Positions 1 through 6,391 are shown, numbered from the stretch's first letter. The stretch is 9,368 bases of DNA from Dehalococcoidia bacterium (GCA_009776515.1 WRNP01000055.1:959-10326); one strand, 5' to 3'. The notes: a model not told the origin generated them from the sequence alone. Program-made: numbers and translations.

Positions 1-722
1 TCTTGACCATATGCACGCGCTCCAGGAAGTCCATCACCCCTGAGAGAGACCATTGGCTGGTAAGCTTCTTTTCCCTAAGGAGAGACAGGAAGCGACAGGC
101 CGCCATCAGGGTGACGTGGCCGATAAACGACCAAGCCTCAAAGCCCACATCATCATGCATACAGCTCGTGTCGTTGTCGCAGGTATTGCGCATGGTGTCA
201 AAGATCTGCTCAATTTCCCACCTTAGCTTGTAGGCCTCGTAGACTTCTTGCGGCGATGCCTGTATAAGCGATGTGCGCACCACGATGGTGCCAAAGGTGT
301 CCTCCTTGGCCCCGGCCTCTTCGGCCACATTGTGCATGGCATCTTTGGCAGGGTCGAACGACTTTTGCGCTCTGGCTGAGGCATTTGCCTTTTCTGTCCG
401 CTCAACGAAGTCAGTCATCTCATCTGAGCGCAGTTTCTCATCTCGGAAGACACAGATGCGGTACCCGTCCCTGGAGGCTGAGTGCGCCCAGATCGTACGG
501 TGGTGGTAGGAGAACACATCCGTGTACTTAATATCGAGAAGATTGACTTCTTTGGTGTTGCGCTTTAAGGGGACGATGTACGAAAGTTGCGCCTCGGCCA
601 GTAGATTGAAGTTCACCTCCGAAGCAAAGCCGGTATCGCCAATGAGCGTGGCATTTTTGACCTGCGCATCTTCCAGGGTAAGTTTAAGTGCTGTGACATC
701 GGGTATGTTGCCCGCAACATTT
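1..722 (-). pseudogene. IS4/IS1634-type DDE transposase remnant, N-terminally truncated and frameshifted
   Basis: Reading the minus strand from about 722 down gives a long frame with no usable start. It matches the C-terminal two thirds of a DDE transposase of the IS4/IS1634 type, which cuts and rejoins IS ends. It opens with VAGNIPDVTALKLTLEDAQ, followed by LIGDTGFASEVNFNLL, where GDTGF holds the second catalytic Asp. Further on comes YKLRWEIEQIFDTMRN, the Y-(2)-R-(3)-E signature with the catalytic Glu; the usual trailing Lys is Arg here. WSFIGHVTLMAACRFLSLL is typical of the family C-terminus. The N-terminal part with the first catalytic Asp is missing. Near plus positions 31-46 the frame breaks: after TSQWSLRGD the expected VMDFLERVHMVK continues in another frame. 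The element runs off the window at position 1. I take it to be inactive. The family call is confident, the exact IS group is not. Confidence 0.8.
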
Positions 723-800
723 CGCAATAATTGCACTCTAGCATACCAAGCTAGGCATCAAAAAGCGCAAGACATAGGCGGCGGATTAATAATATAGCTA

Positions 801-952
801 TTGCAAACCAGCCTGCGCCGATCTGAAGTTTGGCTCAGTTATGCAAGAGCTCTATTGGAATACTTAAGGGAGTATCGTACATATGCCCATATCGCTGTCT
901 GGTATGGCGTCAGTGGGTCTCAGATGTTCCGCATCATCAAGTGGGTAGAGGA
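801..952 (+). pseudogene. IS5-family transposase fragment (N-terminal helix-turn-helix part only)
   Basis: The plus frame reads LLEYLREYRTYAHIAVWYGVS followed by GSQMFRIIKWVED. This is the recognisable DNA-binding N-terminal segment of IS5-family (ISL2/IS1031-like) transposases, whose usual form is LEYWREYRTYFHIG...YGVSES...I.WVED. Only about 50 residues are present. There is no credible ATG: the frame is closed by TAG at 795-797, and the TTG at 801 has no Shine-Dalgarno. The catalytic DDE domain is absent. After WVED at about position 952 the similarity stops abruptly, and the same bases become part of the torD-like gene on the opposite strand. This is therefore an IS scrap fused to a broken host gene. 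It is assigned by motif memory, not by a database search. Confidence 0.65.
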
Positions 953-1215
953 TAGGGAAAAACGCGGCGCTTGCGGTTCCCCCCGATGAACAGCGCAGCA
1001 AACTCAGCCGCCAGATCCAATGACGTCTTCTCACTTCCCCGGGAAACTGCTTGTGCCACAAATTCGAGGGGCAATGCACAGTCTTCCTCGGTGCCCTGGC
1101 TACCAGAAAGCATGTGCTCCAGTAGCAGCATGTCTATTTCGCGTTCATACAATCGTGACAACAGATCGTATAGTTCAGCGCGTTTCTGTAAAAGATGTTT
1201 ATTGGCGCTATCCAT
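953..1215 (-). pseudogene. TorD/DmsD-family molybdoenzyme chaperone, 3' end lost at an IS junction
   Basis: TorD-family proteins are cytoplasmic chaperones that bind the Tat leader or the apo form of molybdopterin oxidoreductases (DMSO/TMAO reductase class) until cofactor is loaded. The ATG at 1215-1213 (minus) sits behind CAGGGAG at good spacing, which makes it a better start than the upstream ATG at 1254. The protein starts MDSANKHLLQKRAELYDLLS, continues through LYEREIDMLLLEHM, and reaches DLAAEFAALFIGGNRKRRVFPY. In relatives the next residues are ESVYTS, the family's substrate-binding motif region. Here the frame instead reads PLPT and stops, at exactly the point where the IS5-like sequence begins. 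About 87 of the usual roughly 200 residues remain. No molybdoenzyme structural gene is visible in the window, so its partner is unknown. It is very likely non-functional. Confidence 0.7.
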
Positions 1216-1574
1216 CTCGAGAACTCCCTGGTGTTTAACGGATAATCCTAACATTCTTGCCTCTATGCCTCCCCAAAATAATTGCCCGTAAATCCCAATG
1301 GACGATGAACCGCTTTTCCGGTAAAGGGCTTACCAAATATTTAATATTCAACCGAAGGGATCCTGCCGCTAGGCCCGATTACAGCCAGGGCTCACCACAC
1401 GGGAGGGGGAGGTTATCTATTTAAGCCCCGCCGGAAGAAAAACAGCGGGCCACCCTGGTTTCCCCCGGCAGGACCCCTTCTTGCGAGAACCCAAACTCCT
1501 CTCGTCTGCTGGACTGTTTGTTCACTTCCATCGACTTTAACCATAAGATGTGAAATTTAAGGTTAGCTGGGAAC
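1216..1574. other. Gene-free stretch upstream of the torD remnant
   Basis: No convincing coding sequence is visible. An open minus frame at 1421-1627 runs through the terminator described next and has no recognisable protein features, so I do not call it a gene. On the minus strand a GC-rich hairpin can form (plus 1427-1433 with 1443-1449, CCCGCTG against CGGCGGG, with a pyrimidine loop). Just 5' of it, and overlapping it, is AGGGTGGCCCGC, which resembles a T-box core lacking one base. About 360 bases separate the terminator from the torD start, unusually long for a simple 5' untranslated region. Confidence 0.5.
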
Positions 1575-1600
1575 AAAAAAGCATCTCCTAACAGAGATGC
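1575..1600 (-). terminator. Rho-independent terminator on the minus strand, with possible antiterminator partner at 1617-1622
   Basis: On the minus strand, GCATCTC (1600-1594) pairs perfectly with GAGATGC (1587-1581) across a short loop, and six T residues (1580-1575) follow at once. This is a textbook intrinsic terminator. The loop and the first base of the 3' arm contain GTTAGG (1592-1587). An exactly complementary CCTAAC lies 5' of the hairpin on the same strand (1622-1617). Pairing of these two would disrupt the terminator. No gene lies immediately upstream on this strand, so it may end a leader RNA rather than a coding transcript. Confidence 0.7.
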
Positions 1601-1735
1601 CCTGCGCGGTCTTTCCGTTAGGGTCATTATTCGGATTGAAAACTATCGGTTTTGGCTTTTTCCTTCTCCCATTAGCTTGTCGACTATTATCAGAATAAGA
1701 TTAACATTCATACTTTTATAAGCACCCGGATTTAG

Positions 1736-1783
1736 ATGAGCCCAATCTTGCTACACTTTCAGCGATACCGCCGACTTGTTTAA
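1736..1783 (+). CDS. Possible 15-residue leader peptide with clustered Arg codons upstream of argS
   Basis: A short plus frame starts with ATG at 1736 and ends with TAA at 1781-1783. It encodes MSPILLHFQRYRRLV, with three Arg codons among four consecutive codons (CGA TAC CGC CGA). It lies about 250 bases 5' of argS, on the same strand. Arg codons clustered in a short upstream frame are what one would expect of ribosome-sensing attenuation of an arginine-related gene. However, the Shine-Dalgarno is weak (CCGGA), no strong terminator was found between it and argS, and argS has its own extended -10 promoter further downstream. Chance is a good explanation, so this is only a candidate. Confidence 0.15.
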   Translation: MSPILLHFQRYRRLV

Positions 1784-1994
1784 AGATCTGGCCAGTAAGC
1801 ATAATCGACCGAGGTTTTGTCATATCGTTGAGAGTATAGCAATAAGACTATCCTATTGTCAATATAAGTTTATTTTATTTTTTCAACACGCTTGCTGGAG
1901 CTTAGGACCAGGCGCAGACGGAAGTGATATTCGTGTTACATCAAAATACAACAACATCGAAAATGTGGTATTTATGCAGAGCCCCCCACTGCCA

Positions 1995-2003
1995 TGCTAT
2001 AAT
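1995..2003 (+). promoter_or_regulatory. Extended -10 promoter of argS
   Basis: TGCTATAAT is a perfect sigma-A extended -10 element (TG at 1995-1996, TATAAT at 1998-2003). No good -35 is visible at the standard spacing, which is normal for extended -10 promoters. Transcription would begin around 2010, giving a leader of about 27 bases that contains GGGGGTT at 2024-2030, eight or nine bases before the TTG start at 2037. This supports the short form of ArgS over the long open frame that begins upstream at 1776. Confidence 0.7.
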
Positions 2004-2036
2004 CAACGCTTCTCTAGCTTTTTGGGGGTTAGCAAA

Positions 2037-3704
2037 TTGACCGCTCTCGACTTAAAACAAAGACTGACCGAGTTCTTGGTGGAAGCTGTGGGAAAAGCAC
2101 AGCAACAAGGAACGCTGCCACGGGTGGCCGTACCAGAGATAACCTTGGAGAGACCGCAGAACCCCACTCATGGTGACTACGCCACCAGTCTGCCGCTGAA
2201 GCTCGCCCGCGCCTGCGCCATGAACCCTATGCTCATCGCCCAGACCCTGAGCGATTTTTTGCAAACCGGGAATGAGCTTGCTTCCGTAACCATAGCCCAT
2301 CCTGGCTTTATCAACTTCACCTGCAGTCCCCAGTGGCTTGCCGCCCAAGTTGATGACATCCTCGTTGCAGGCGAAAACTACGGCGAAATCTCCCTGGGGC
2401 AGGGAAAGATGGTCCAAGTCGAATTCGTCAGTGCCAATCCCACCGGCCCCCTGCACGTTGGTCACGGGCGCGGAGCAGTACTCGGCTCAACTCTTGCTAC
2501 AATACTCGCCGCCGCCGGTTACAATGTGCAAACTGAATACTATATCAACGATGCCGGCAATCAGATGCAGGCCTTTTACCAGTCGCTCTGGGTGCGCTAC
2601 CAGCAAGAACTGGGGCATGACATAGCCATGCCTGAGGCGGGCTACTTCGGCCGCTACCTTGTGGACCTGGCCAAGGAGATTGTAGCCGAAAGCGATGACC
2701 AATATCTTAATGCCCCGGAAGGACCCGCCGAGTTAGGCAAGCTTGGAGTGCAAAAGATGCTGGCTGTCATCGCCGATGACCTAAAAGCCCTCCGCATAAA
2801 CTTCGACCATTGGTTTAGCGAGCAAAGCCTGTACGACCGCGGGGAGTTTGCGCGGGTGCTTACAATGCTACGTGACCAGGGATACCTGACTGACAGGGAA
2901 GGGGCAACTTGGCTCACCTCAACAGCCCTCGGCGAAGATAAGGATAATGTAGTCATCCGCTCTGACGGCACCGCTACCTACTTCGGCACCGACATCGCCT
3001 ATCATTACAACAAGTTCGTCGTGCGAGGTTTTGAGCGCGTAATTGACATTTGGGGAGCTGACCATCAGGGGCATGTGCCGCGCATGAAGGTCGCTGCCTC
3101 AGCCTTGGGCATTGACCCTGCACTCCTCAGTATCATCATCTCACAACTTGTTACCCTCCGCCGCGGGAGCGAGTGCGTACGCGTATCCAAGCGCTCGGGT
3201 GACATGATCACCCTGCGCGATGTCATTGACGAAGTCGGCGTAGACGCCTGCCGTTTTTTCTTCCTAGCTCGCTCCGCCGACAGCCAGATGGACTTTGACC
3301 TGGAACTGGCCAAAAAAGAGTCATCCGAGAATCCGGTGTATTATGTCCAGTATGCCCATGCTCGCATCGCCAGCATTCTGCGCTTGGCTTGCGAGGAGGG
3401 TCTGGATCAAAGTAGCGGCGATGTAACCCTCCTCGCCGAAGAGCCGGAGCTGGCACTCATCCGGCAAATGCTCAGATTACCCGAGGTAATTGAGTTGGCT
3501 GCCCGCAACCTGGAGCCGCAGCACCTGCCATACTACGCCCAAGAGCTAGCGACTGCTTTCCATAGCTTTTACAAACAGTGTCGCGTGATCTCGAAAGACG
3601 ATTTGGCACTTTCCTGCGCCCGGCTCAAACTGGTAGCCGCTACCAAAACTGTGCTTGCCCGCACCCTGCGCCTGATGGGCATAGACGCACCGGAGAAGAT
3701 GTAG
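2037..3704 (+). CDS. argS: Arginyl-tRNA synthetase (class I)
   Basis: ArgRS charges tRNA-Arg with arginine using ATP, in the cytoplasm. The protein is 555 residues from the TTG start, the usual family length. The open frame extends 87 codons further 5', but that part is AT-rich, unlike any ArgRS, and contains the promoter, so TTG at 2037 (after GGGGGTT) is chosen. Domains in order: the N-terminal additional domain (about 1-110, with PQNPTHGDYATSLPLKLA); the catalytic core with VEFVSANPTGPLHVGHGRG, whose HVGH at residues 140-143 is the class I HIGH motif; then VSKRSGD at 383-389, the degenerate KMSKS loop; and the C-terminal DALR anticodon-binding domain ending in RTLRLMGIDAPEKM. Nothing essential is missing. 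It stands alone on its strand: torD is divergent, and the AT-rich ATPase cassette follows without a clear terminator after argS. Identification is secure. Confidence 0.97.
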   Translation: MTALDLKQRLTEFLVEAVGKAQQQGTLPRVAVPEITLERPQNPTHGDYATSLPLKLARACAMNPMLIAQTLSDFLQTGNELASVTIAHPGFINFTCSPQWLAAQVDDILVAGENYGEISLGQGKMVQVEFVSANPTGPLHVGHGRGAVLGSTLATILAAAGYNVQTEYYINDAGNQMQAFYQSLWVRYQQELGHDIAMPEAGYFGRYLVDLAKEIVAESDDQYLNAPEGPAELGKLGVQKMLAVIADDLKALRINFDHWFSEQSLYDRGEFARVLTMLRDQGYLTDREGATWLTSTALGEDKDNVVIRSDGTATYFGTDIAYHYNKFVVRGFERVIDIWGADHQGHVPRMKVAASALGIDPALLSIIISQLVTLRRGSECVRVSKRSGDMITLRDVIDEVGVDACRFFFLARSADSQMDFDLELAKKESSENPVYYVQYAHARIASILRLACEEGLDQSSGDVTLLAEEPELALIRQMLRLPEVIELAARNLEPQHLPYYAQELATAFHSFYKQCRVISKDDLALSCARLKLVAATKTVLARTLRLMGIDAPEKM

Positions 3705-3714
3705 CCCCATCACA

Positions 3715-4006
3715 AGGCGGGTTGCAACTAGATGATTGACGTGGCTAAGAACAGTTTACTGCCGAAAACGTAGCCCCCTTCGTTGATACGCCCCCGCGAC
3801 TATCGGAGGACACGGAATTCGCCAGCCATCCCTTTCTGTCTGGCTCAGCCCTCAAGGCAAAGAGAGCGTCATCCCAAACCCGCTTAAGGTCGATCTCCTA
3901 TCACCAGATGTCCAGGCCGCCATAATGATTTCACTACACCTATTCGACAAGATGCAGCTCTCTGCAACATATTAGATGGGGACATAGCTTGTGAGGCGGG
4001 TTGCAA
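3715..4006 (+). repeat. 13-bp direct repeat pair AGGCGGGTTGCAA bounding a short non-coding segment
   Basis: AGGCGGGTTGCAA occurs at 3715-3727 and again at 3994-4006, 279 bases apart. Both copies run into a related sequence (TGCAACTAGATGA and TGCAATAAGTTGA, 10 of 13 matching). The segment between them has no recognisable gene. One frame from about 3796 to 3975 reads WLSPQGKESVIPNPLKVDLL and ends in QLSATY plus a stop, which looks protein-like and may be the tail of a lost gene. The second copy immediately precedes the promoter repeats of the AAA+ ATPase gene. The repeat could be the scar of an insertion or duplication, or simply a pair of protein-binding sites. Confidence 0.5.
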
Positions 4007-4080
4007 TAAGTTGAAAATATGAGGTATTTTATACTGCAATAAGTTGATAAACTATGATTCATAATATTGTAATAAATTTA
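4002..4080 (+). repeat. Three direct repeats on an exact 33-bp period overlapping the ATPase promoter
   Basis: TGCAATAAGTTGA occurs twice without change (4002-4014 and 4035-4047). A third, degenerate copy, TGTAATAAATTTA, lies at 4068-4080 (10 of 13 matching). Start-to-start spacing is 33 bases both times, about three helical turns, so all copies face nearly the same side of the DNA. The sequence between copies is much less conserved, so this is a spaced-site array and not a simple tandem duplication. The second copy covers the likely -35 and the third the likely -10 of the gene starting at 4120. The layout suits an operator for cooperative, possibly self-directed, regulation. The binding protein is unknown. 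Confidence 0.6.
4044..4073 (+). promoter_or_regulatory. Putative sigma-A promoter of the AAA+ ATPase gene
   Basis: TTGATA (4044-4049) and TGTAAT (4068-4073), each one base from consensus, are separated by 18 bases. A second, weaker pair with the same geometry, TTGAAA (4011-4016) and TGCAAT (4035-4040), lies one 33-bp repeat unit upstream. Both pairs are embedded in the direct repeats, so any protein bound there would compete with RNA polymerase. Confidence 0.45.
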
Positions 4081-4119
4081 TAGCCTTTGTTACAGCAGAA
4101 AAATGAGAGCGGGGTCGTC

Positions 4120-5421
4120 ATGTTGAAAAGAAAAATAATAAATCGCCTAGCTGAATGGAAGGCAGGGCCAAACAAATTGGCGTTGCTTATCAAGGGAGCC
4201 CGCCAAGTAGGTAAGACTTTTATAGTACGCGAGTTCGGCAAAGCCAATTATAAAAACTTCATTGAAATCAACTTTGAAAAACAACCCTCAGCAAGAAGAG
4301 CATTTGACGGCGACTTGGATGCCAGAACGATCATACTCAACCTGTCCACTATGGGATTAGGTCCGCTTGAACCTGGCCATACTCTTGTTTTCTTTGATGA
4401 AATACAAAGCTGCCCACAGGCTCGAACAGCCATAAAGTTCCTTATTGAGGATGGTCGGTTTGATTATGTAGAATCTGGATCGCTACTGGGCATAAATTAT
4501 CGCGAGGTTTCGTCATATCCGGTAGGCTTCGAAGAACAGCTCGACATGTTTCCGCTGGATTTCGAAGAATTCCTTTGGGCAAAAGGTATCACCACAACCG
4601 TTTTGCAAGAGTTATATGAATCGTATATACAGGCGGTACCCGTAGACAAATTTCTGCACGAGCAGATGATGAAAGCCTACAGCGAGTATTTGATTGTTGG
4701 GGGGATGCCATCAGCAGTAAAAACTTTTATTGAAAATGACGACTTTTCTCAAACTTTAAAAATGCAACGCAGTATATTGAATAGCTACCGCGATGATATT
4801 TCCAAATATGCGGATAAAGAAAAGGTTCTTGCCAAAAAAATGTTTGATGCTATACCAGAGCAACTTAACAAAAAGAATAAGAGATTTATCCTGGCAGACT
4901 TAGAAAAAGGTACAACCGCCAAAAAATACGAAAACGCTTCCATGTGGCTGACTGAGGCCGGCATAGCTTATAATTGTTTTAATGTTTCAGCGCTGGAAGC
5001 GCCTCTTAGTTTTAATGCAAAACGGAATTTATACAAGCTTTATATGCTTGATACGGGGCTGTTGTGTGCGCAGGGAATGCCGGGAATTCAAAATTTGTTA
5101 TTGTCGGGGAACATCAATGTTAACGAAGGAGGGATAACCGAGAATGCCGTGGGGGCAGCTCTAGCTAAAAAGAATCTACCGCTTTACTACTACGACAAAA
5201 AAAGTCGTTCTGAGCTGGACTTTATATTTGTAGAAAACGGGGGGCTTGCCATAATAGAGGTTAAATCCGGCAAGGATTACAAGCAACATGCCTCGTTAAA
5301 CCATATCTATGAAGATGCACCTGGCAAGATAAGTCGGCGGATTGTTTTTTGCAAATACAATGTTGAAACGGGCACAAGCGGGGTGGTTTACTATCCGTTA
5401 TATATGGCGATGTTTTTATAA
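4120..5421 (+). CDS. AAA+ ATPase of the AAA_14/DUF4143 type with C-terminal PD-(D/E)XK-like motif
   Basis: The product is 433 residues from ATG 4120, taken because MLKRKIINRL is the family's usual start; the frame also opens at a TTG at 4087, but that adds residues not typical of the family. A purine-rich stretch (GAGAGCGGGG) precedes the ATG. Walker A is GARQVGKT (26-33), Walker B is LVFFDE (89-94), and ESGSLLG (118-124) is the following family motif. The DUF4143 half follows and ends with ELDFIFVENGGLAIIEVKSG, where Asp367, Glu380 and Lys382 give a D-x12-E-x-K nuclease-like pattern. The family is common in Bacteria and Archaea, often in many copies per genome, and its role is not established; defence, mobility and DNA transactions have been suggested. 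The gene is markedly more AT-rich than argS and the fab genes, stands alone, and has its own repeat-bearing promoter, all signs of horizontal acquisition. The family call is firm, the function open. Confidence 0.9.
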   Translation: MLKRKIINRLAEWKAGPNKLALLIKGARQVGKTFIVREFGKANYKNFIEINFEKQPSARRAFDGDLDARTIILNLSTMGLGPLEPGHTLVFFDEIQSCPQARTAIKFLIEDGRFDYVESGSLLGINYREVSSYPVGFEEQLDMFPLDFEEFLWAKGITTTVLQELYESYIQAVPVDKFLHEQMMKAYSEYLIVGGMPSAVKTFIENDDFSQTLKMQRSILNSYRDDISKYADKEKVLAKKMFDAIPEQLNKKNKRFILADLEKGTTAKKYENASMWLTEAGIAYNCFNVSALEAPLSFNAKRNLYKLYMLDTGLLCAQGMPGIQNLLLSGNINVNEGGITENAVGAALAKKNLPLYYYDKKSRSELDFIFVENGGLAIIEVKSGKDYKQHASLNHIYEDAPGKISRRIVFCKYNVETGTSGVVYYPLYMAMFL

Positions 5422-5698
5422 TGCGCCAAGGTGACGGAGACGAAGTCGCCGCCCCATCATCTGCAGGCGTCAGTGGTGCTATCGCATGCCAGTGCAATAT
5501 ACAGCATGCTGCAAGCACCTTATCGCCATAAGCGACCAAGCCATGCAACTACATAATACGGTTTTTTGTGCCTAGTGCAGCAGCCCAGTTTTTAAGCCGC
5601 GTCCGAAGACACAAGATATGGGCATAAAATATAGCCAGTATCTCCATGTAATATTGTCGCAGAAGAATCAGGCTTATTCTTAAACTCCTCATTTATTG
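5422..5698. other. Gene-free stretch between the ATPase gene and yceD
   Basis: No coding sequence or clear intrinsic terminator is visible. A small hairpin (GGTGAC 5430-5435 with GTCGCC 5445-5450, one G-T pair) directly follows the ATPase stop but lacks a T tract. TGCAACTACATAA at 5544-5556 matches TGCAACTAGATGA at 3723-3735 in 11 of 13 positions, so similar short motifs lie on both sides of the ATPase gene. The last 60 bases are AT-rich and lead into the yceD promoter. Confidence 0.4.
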
Positions 5699-5704
5699 TA
5701 TAAT
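5699..5704 (+). promoter_or_regulatory. Perfect -10 element of the yceD-rpmF-fab operon
   Basis: TATAAT lies at 5699-5704, with only a weak -35 (TTCTTA, 5677-5682, 16-base spacer). Initiation would be expected at about 5710-5715, which reaches the likely yceD ATG at 5715, so the transcript would have almost no leader. The ATG at 5703 lies inside this -10 and would not be on such a transcript. Confidence 0.55.
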
Positions 5705-5714
5705 GGTTAATTGT

Positions 5715-6137
5715 ATGTTACAGTGCAACGTCTCCCAAATGCTCAAGGGTCCTATCGGCGGCACACGCACGATGGTCGTTGACGACGATATCGCTTTGGA
5801 TGAAGTGTGTTCCGGTCGTGGCCGGGGCGAAGCCCGTCTCACGCGCACCAATCGTAGCATTCTGGTGCAAGCCGACGTTACCGCCGAGGTACTCTTGGAA
5901 TGCGCCCGCTGTTTGAATAGCTACACCTGTCCATTGCACATCAGATTTGATGAGGAGTTTTTTCCGACCACAGACGCAAGCTCGGGGCTTTCGCTGCCAG
6001 ATCCCGAAGAGACGGAGGCATTCACTATTGATGAGCGACTAACGCTTGATATTGCTGAGGCCATACGCCAGTACACCTTAACCGCCATCCCCATGAAACC
6101 ACTCTGTCGGCCGGACTGCCCCGGCATCAAGGCTTAA
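5715..6137 (+). CDS. yceD: YceD/DUF177 family protein (23S rRNA accumulation)
   Basis: YceD is a small protein encoded next to rpmF across bacteria and needed for normal 23S rRNA levels in some species; its mechanism is not settled. From ATG 5715 the product is 140 residues. The start MLQCNVSQMLKGPIGGTRT fits the family opening (xVSQLLKEPIGSTR). The middle has the CxxC motif LLECARCLNSY (Cys63, Cys66), followed by FDEEFFPT and LDIAEAIRQYTLTAIPMKPL. The in-frame ATG at 5703 overlaps the -10 hexamer, so 5715 is preferred. No Shine-Dalgarno precedes it, which fits a near-leaderless message. The C-terminus is short: it ends CRPDCPGIKA, whereas many Bacillota homologues continue with a CPxCG segment. 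rpmF follows after 28 bases, the conserved arrangement. Confidence 0.88.
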   Translation: MLQCNVSQMLKGPIGGTRTMVVDDDIALDEVCSGRGRGEARLTRTNRSILVQADVTAEVLLECARCLNSYTCPLHIRFDEEFFPTTDASSGLSLPDPEETEAFTIDERLTLDIAEAIRQYTLTAIPMKPLCRPDCPGIKA

Positions 6138-6165
6138 GCGCCTAATTTAGAATGGAGTAGAACAA

Positions 6166-6375
6166 ATGCCGCCACTACCAAAGAGAAAAACTGCCAGCGC
6201 CCGTCAGGGTGAAAGGCGCCAGCACCTGAAGCTATCCGCTCAGGCTATGATGGCCTGCCCGCAGTGCCAGAGCCCCAAAGCCCCCCATCGGGTATGCCCT
6301 ACATGTGGTTATTACAACGGCCGCGAGGTCGTCGCCATCGAGGCCAAAGAGAAGAAGAAAAAGCAGGGATCGTAA
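6166..6375 (+). CDS. rpmF: 50S ribosomal protein L32, zinc-ribbon form
   Basis: L32 (bL32) is a small protein of the large ribosomal subunit. The 69-residue product starts MPPLPKRKTASARQGERRQH, matching the family's basic N-terminus, and has a complete C4 zinc ribbon: Cys31-x2-Cys34 and Cys44-x2-Cys47 in CPQCQ...HRVCPTCGYYNGREVV. The tail ends in KEKKKKQGS, slightly longer than typical. The start is set by GGAG about 9 bases before ATG. It sits between yceD and fabD, the widely conserved junction of ribosome and lipid genes. Because the C4 form needs zinc, a zinc-independent paralogue may exist elsewhere. Identification is secure. Confidence 0.96.
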   Translation: MPPLPKRKTASARQGERRQHLKLSAQAMMACPQCQSPKAPHRVCPTCGYYNGREVVAIEAKEKKKKQGS

Positions 6376-6391
6376 TAGAGCGGAGGTCCCG

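Noticed and set aside
3..531. Plus-strand ORFs at 3-233, 271-531 and 273-509
   Set aside because: They are antisense to the transposase remnant, whose conserved motifs are clear on the minus strand.
1427..1460. T-box riboswitch on the minus strand (AGGGTGGCCCGC core-like motif followed by a hairpin)
   Set aside because: The core lacks one base of AGGGTGGNACCGCG. I found no matching 3' strand for the antiterminator, no convincing specifier or AG-box elements, and the downstream gene is a torD remnant, not an amino acid gene.
1421..1627. 68-residue minus-strand ORF
   Set aside because: It runs through an intrinsic terminator hairpin, has no Shine-Dalgarno that I trust, and shows no recognisable protein features.
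1776..2036. 87-codon N-terminal extension of ArgS
   Set aside because: The region is AT-rich and unlike ArgRS, and it contains the extended -10 promoter and ribosome binding site for the TTG start at 2037. The resulting 555 residues match the family length.
2052..2465. 137-residue minus-strand ORF opposite argS, and similar antisense frames in fabD, fabG and nusB
   Set aside because: They are mirror frames of strongly identified plus-strand genes and show no family motifs.
5430..5450. Terminator after the ATPase gene
   Set aside because: A short hairpin with one G-T pair is present, but there is no T tract.
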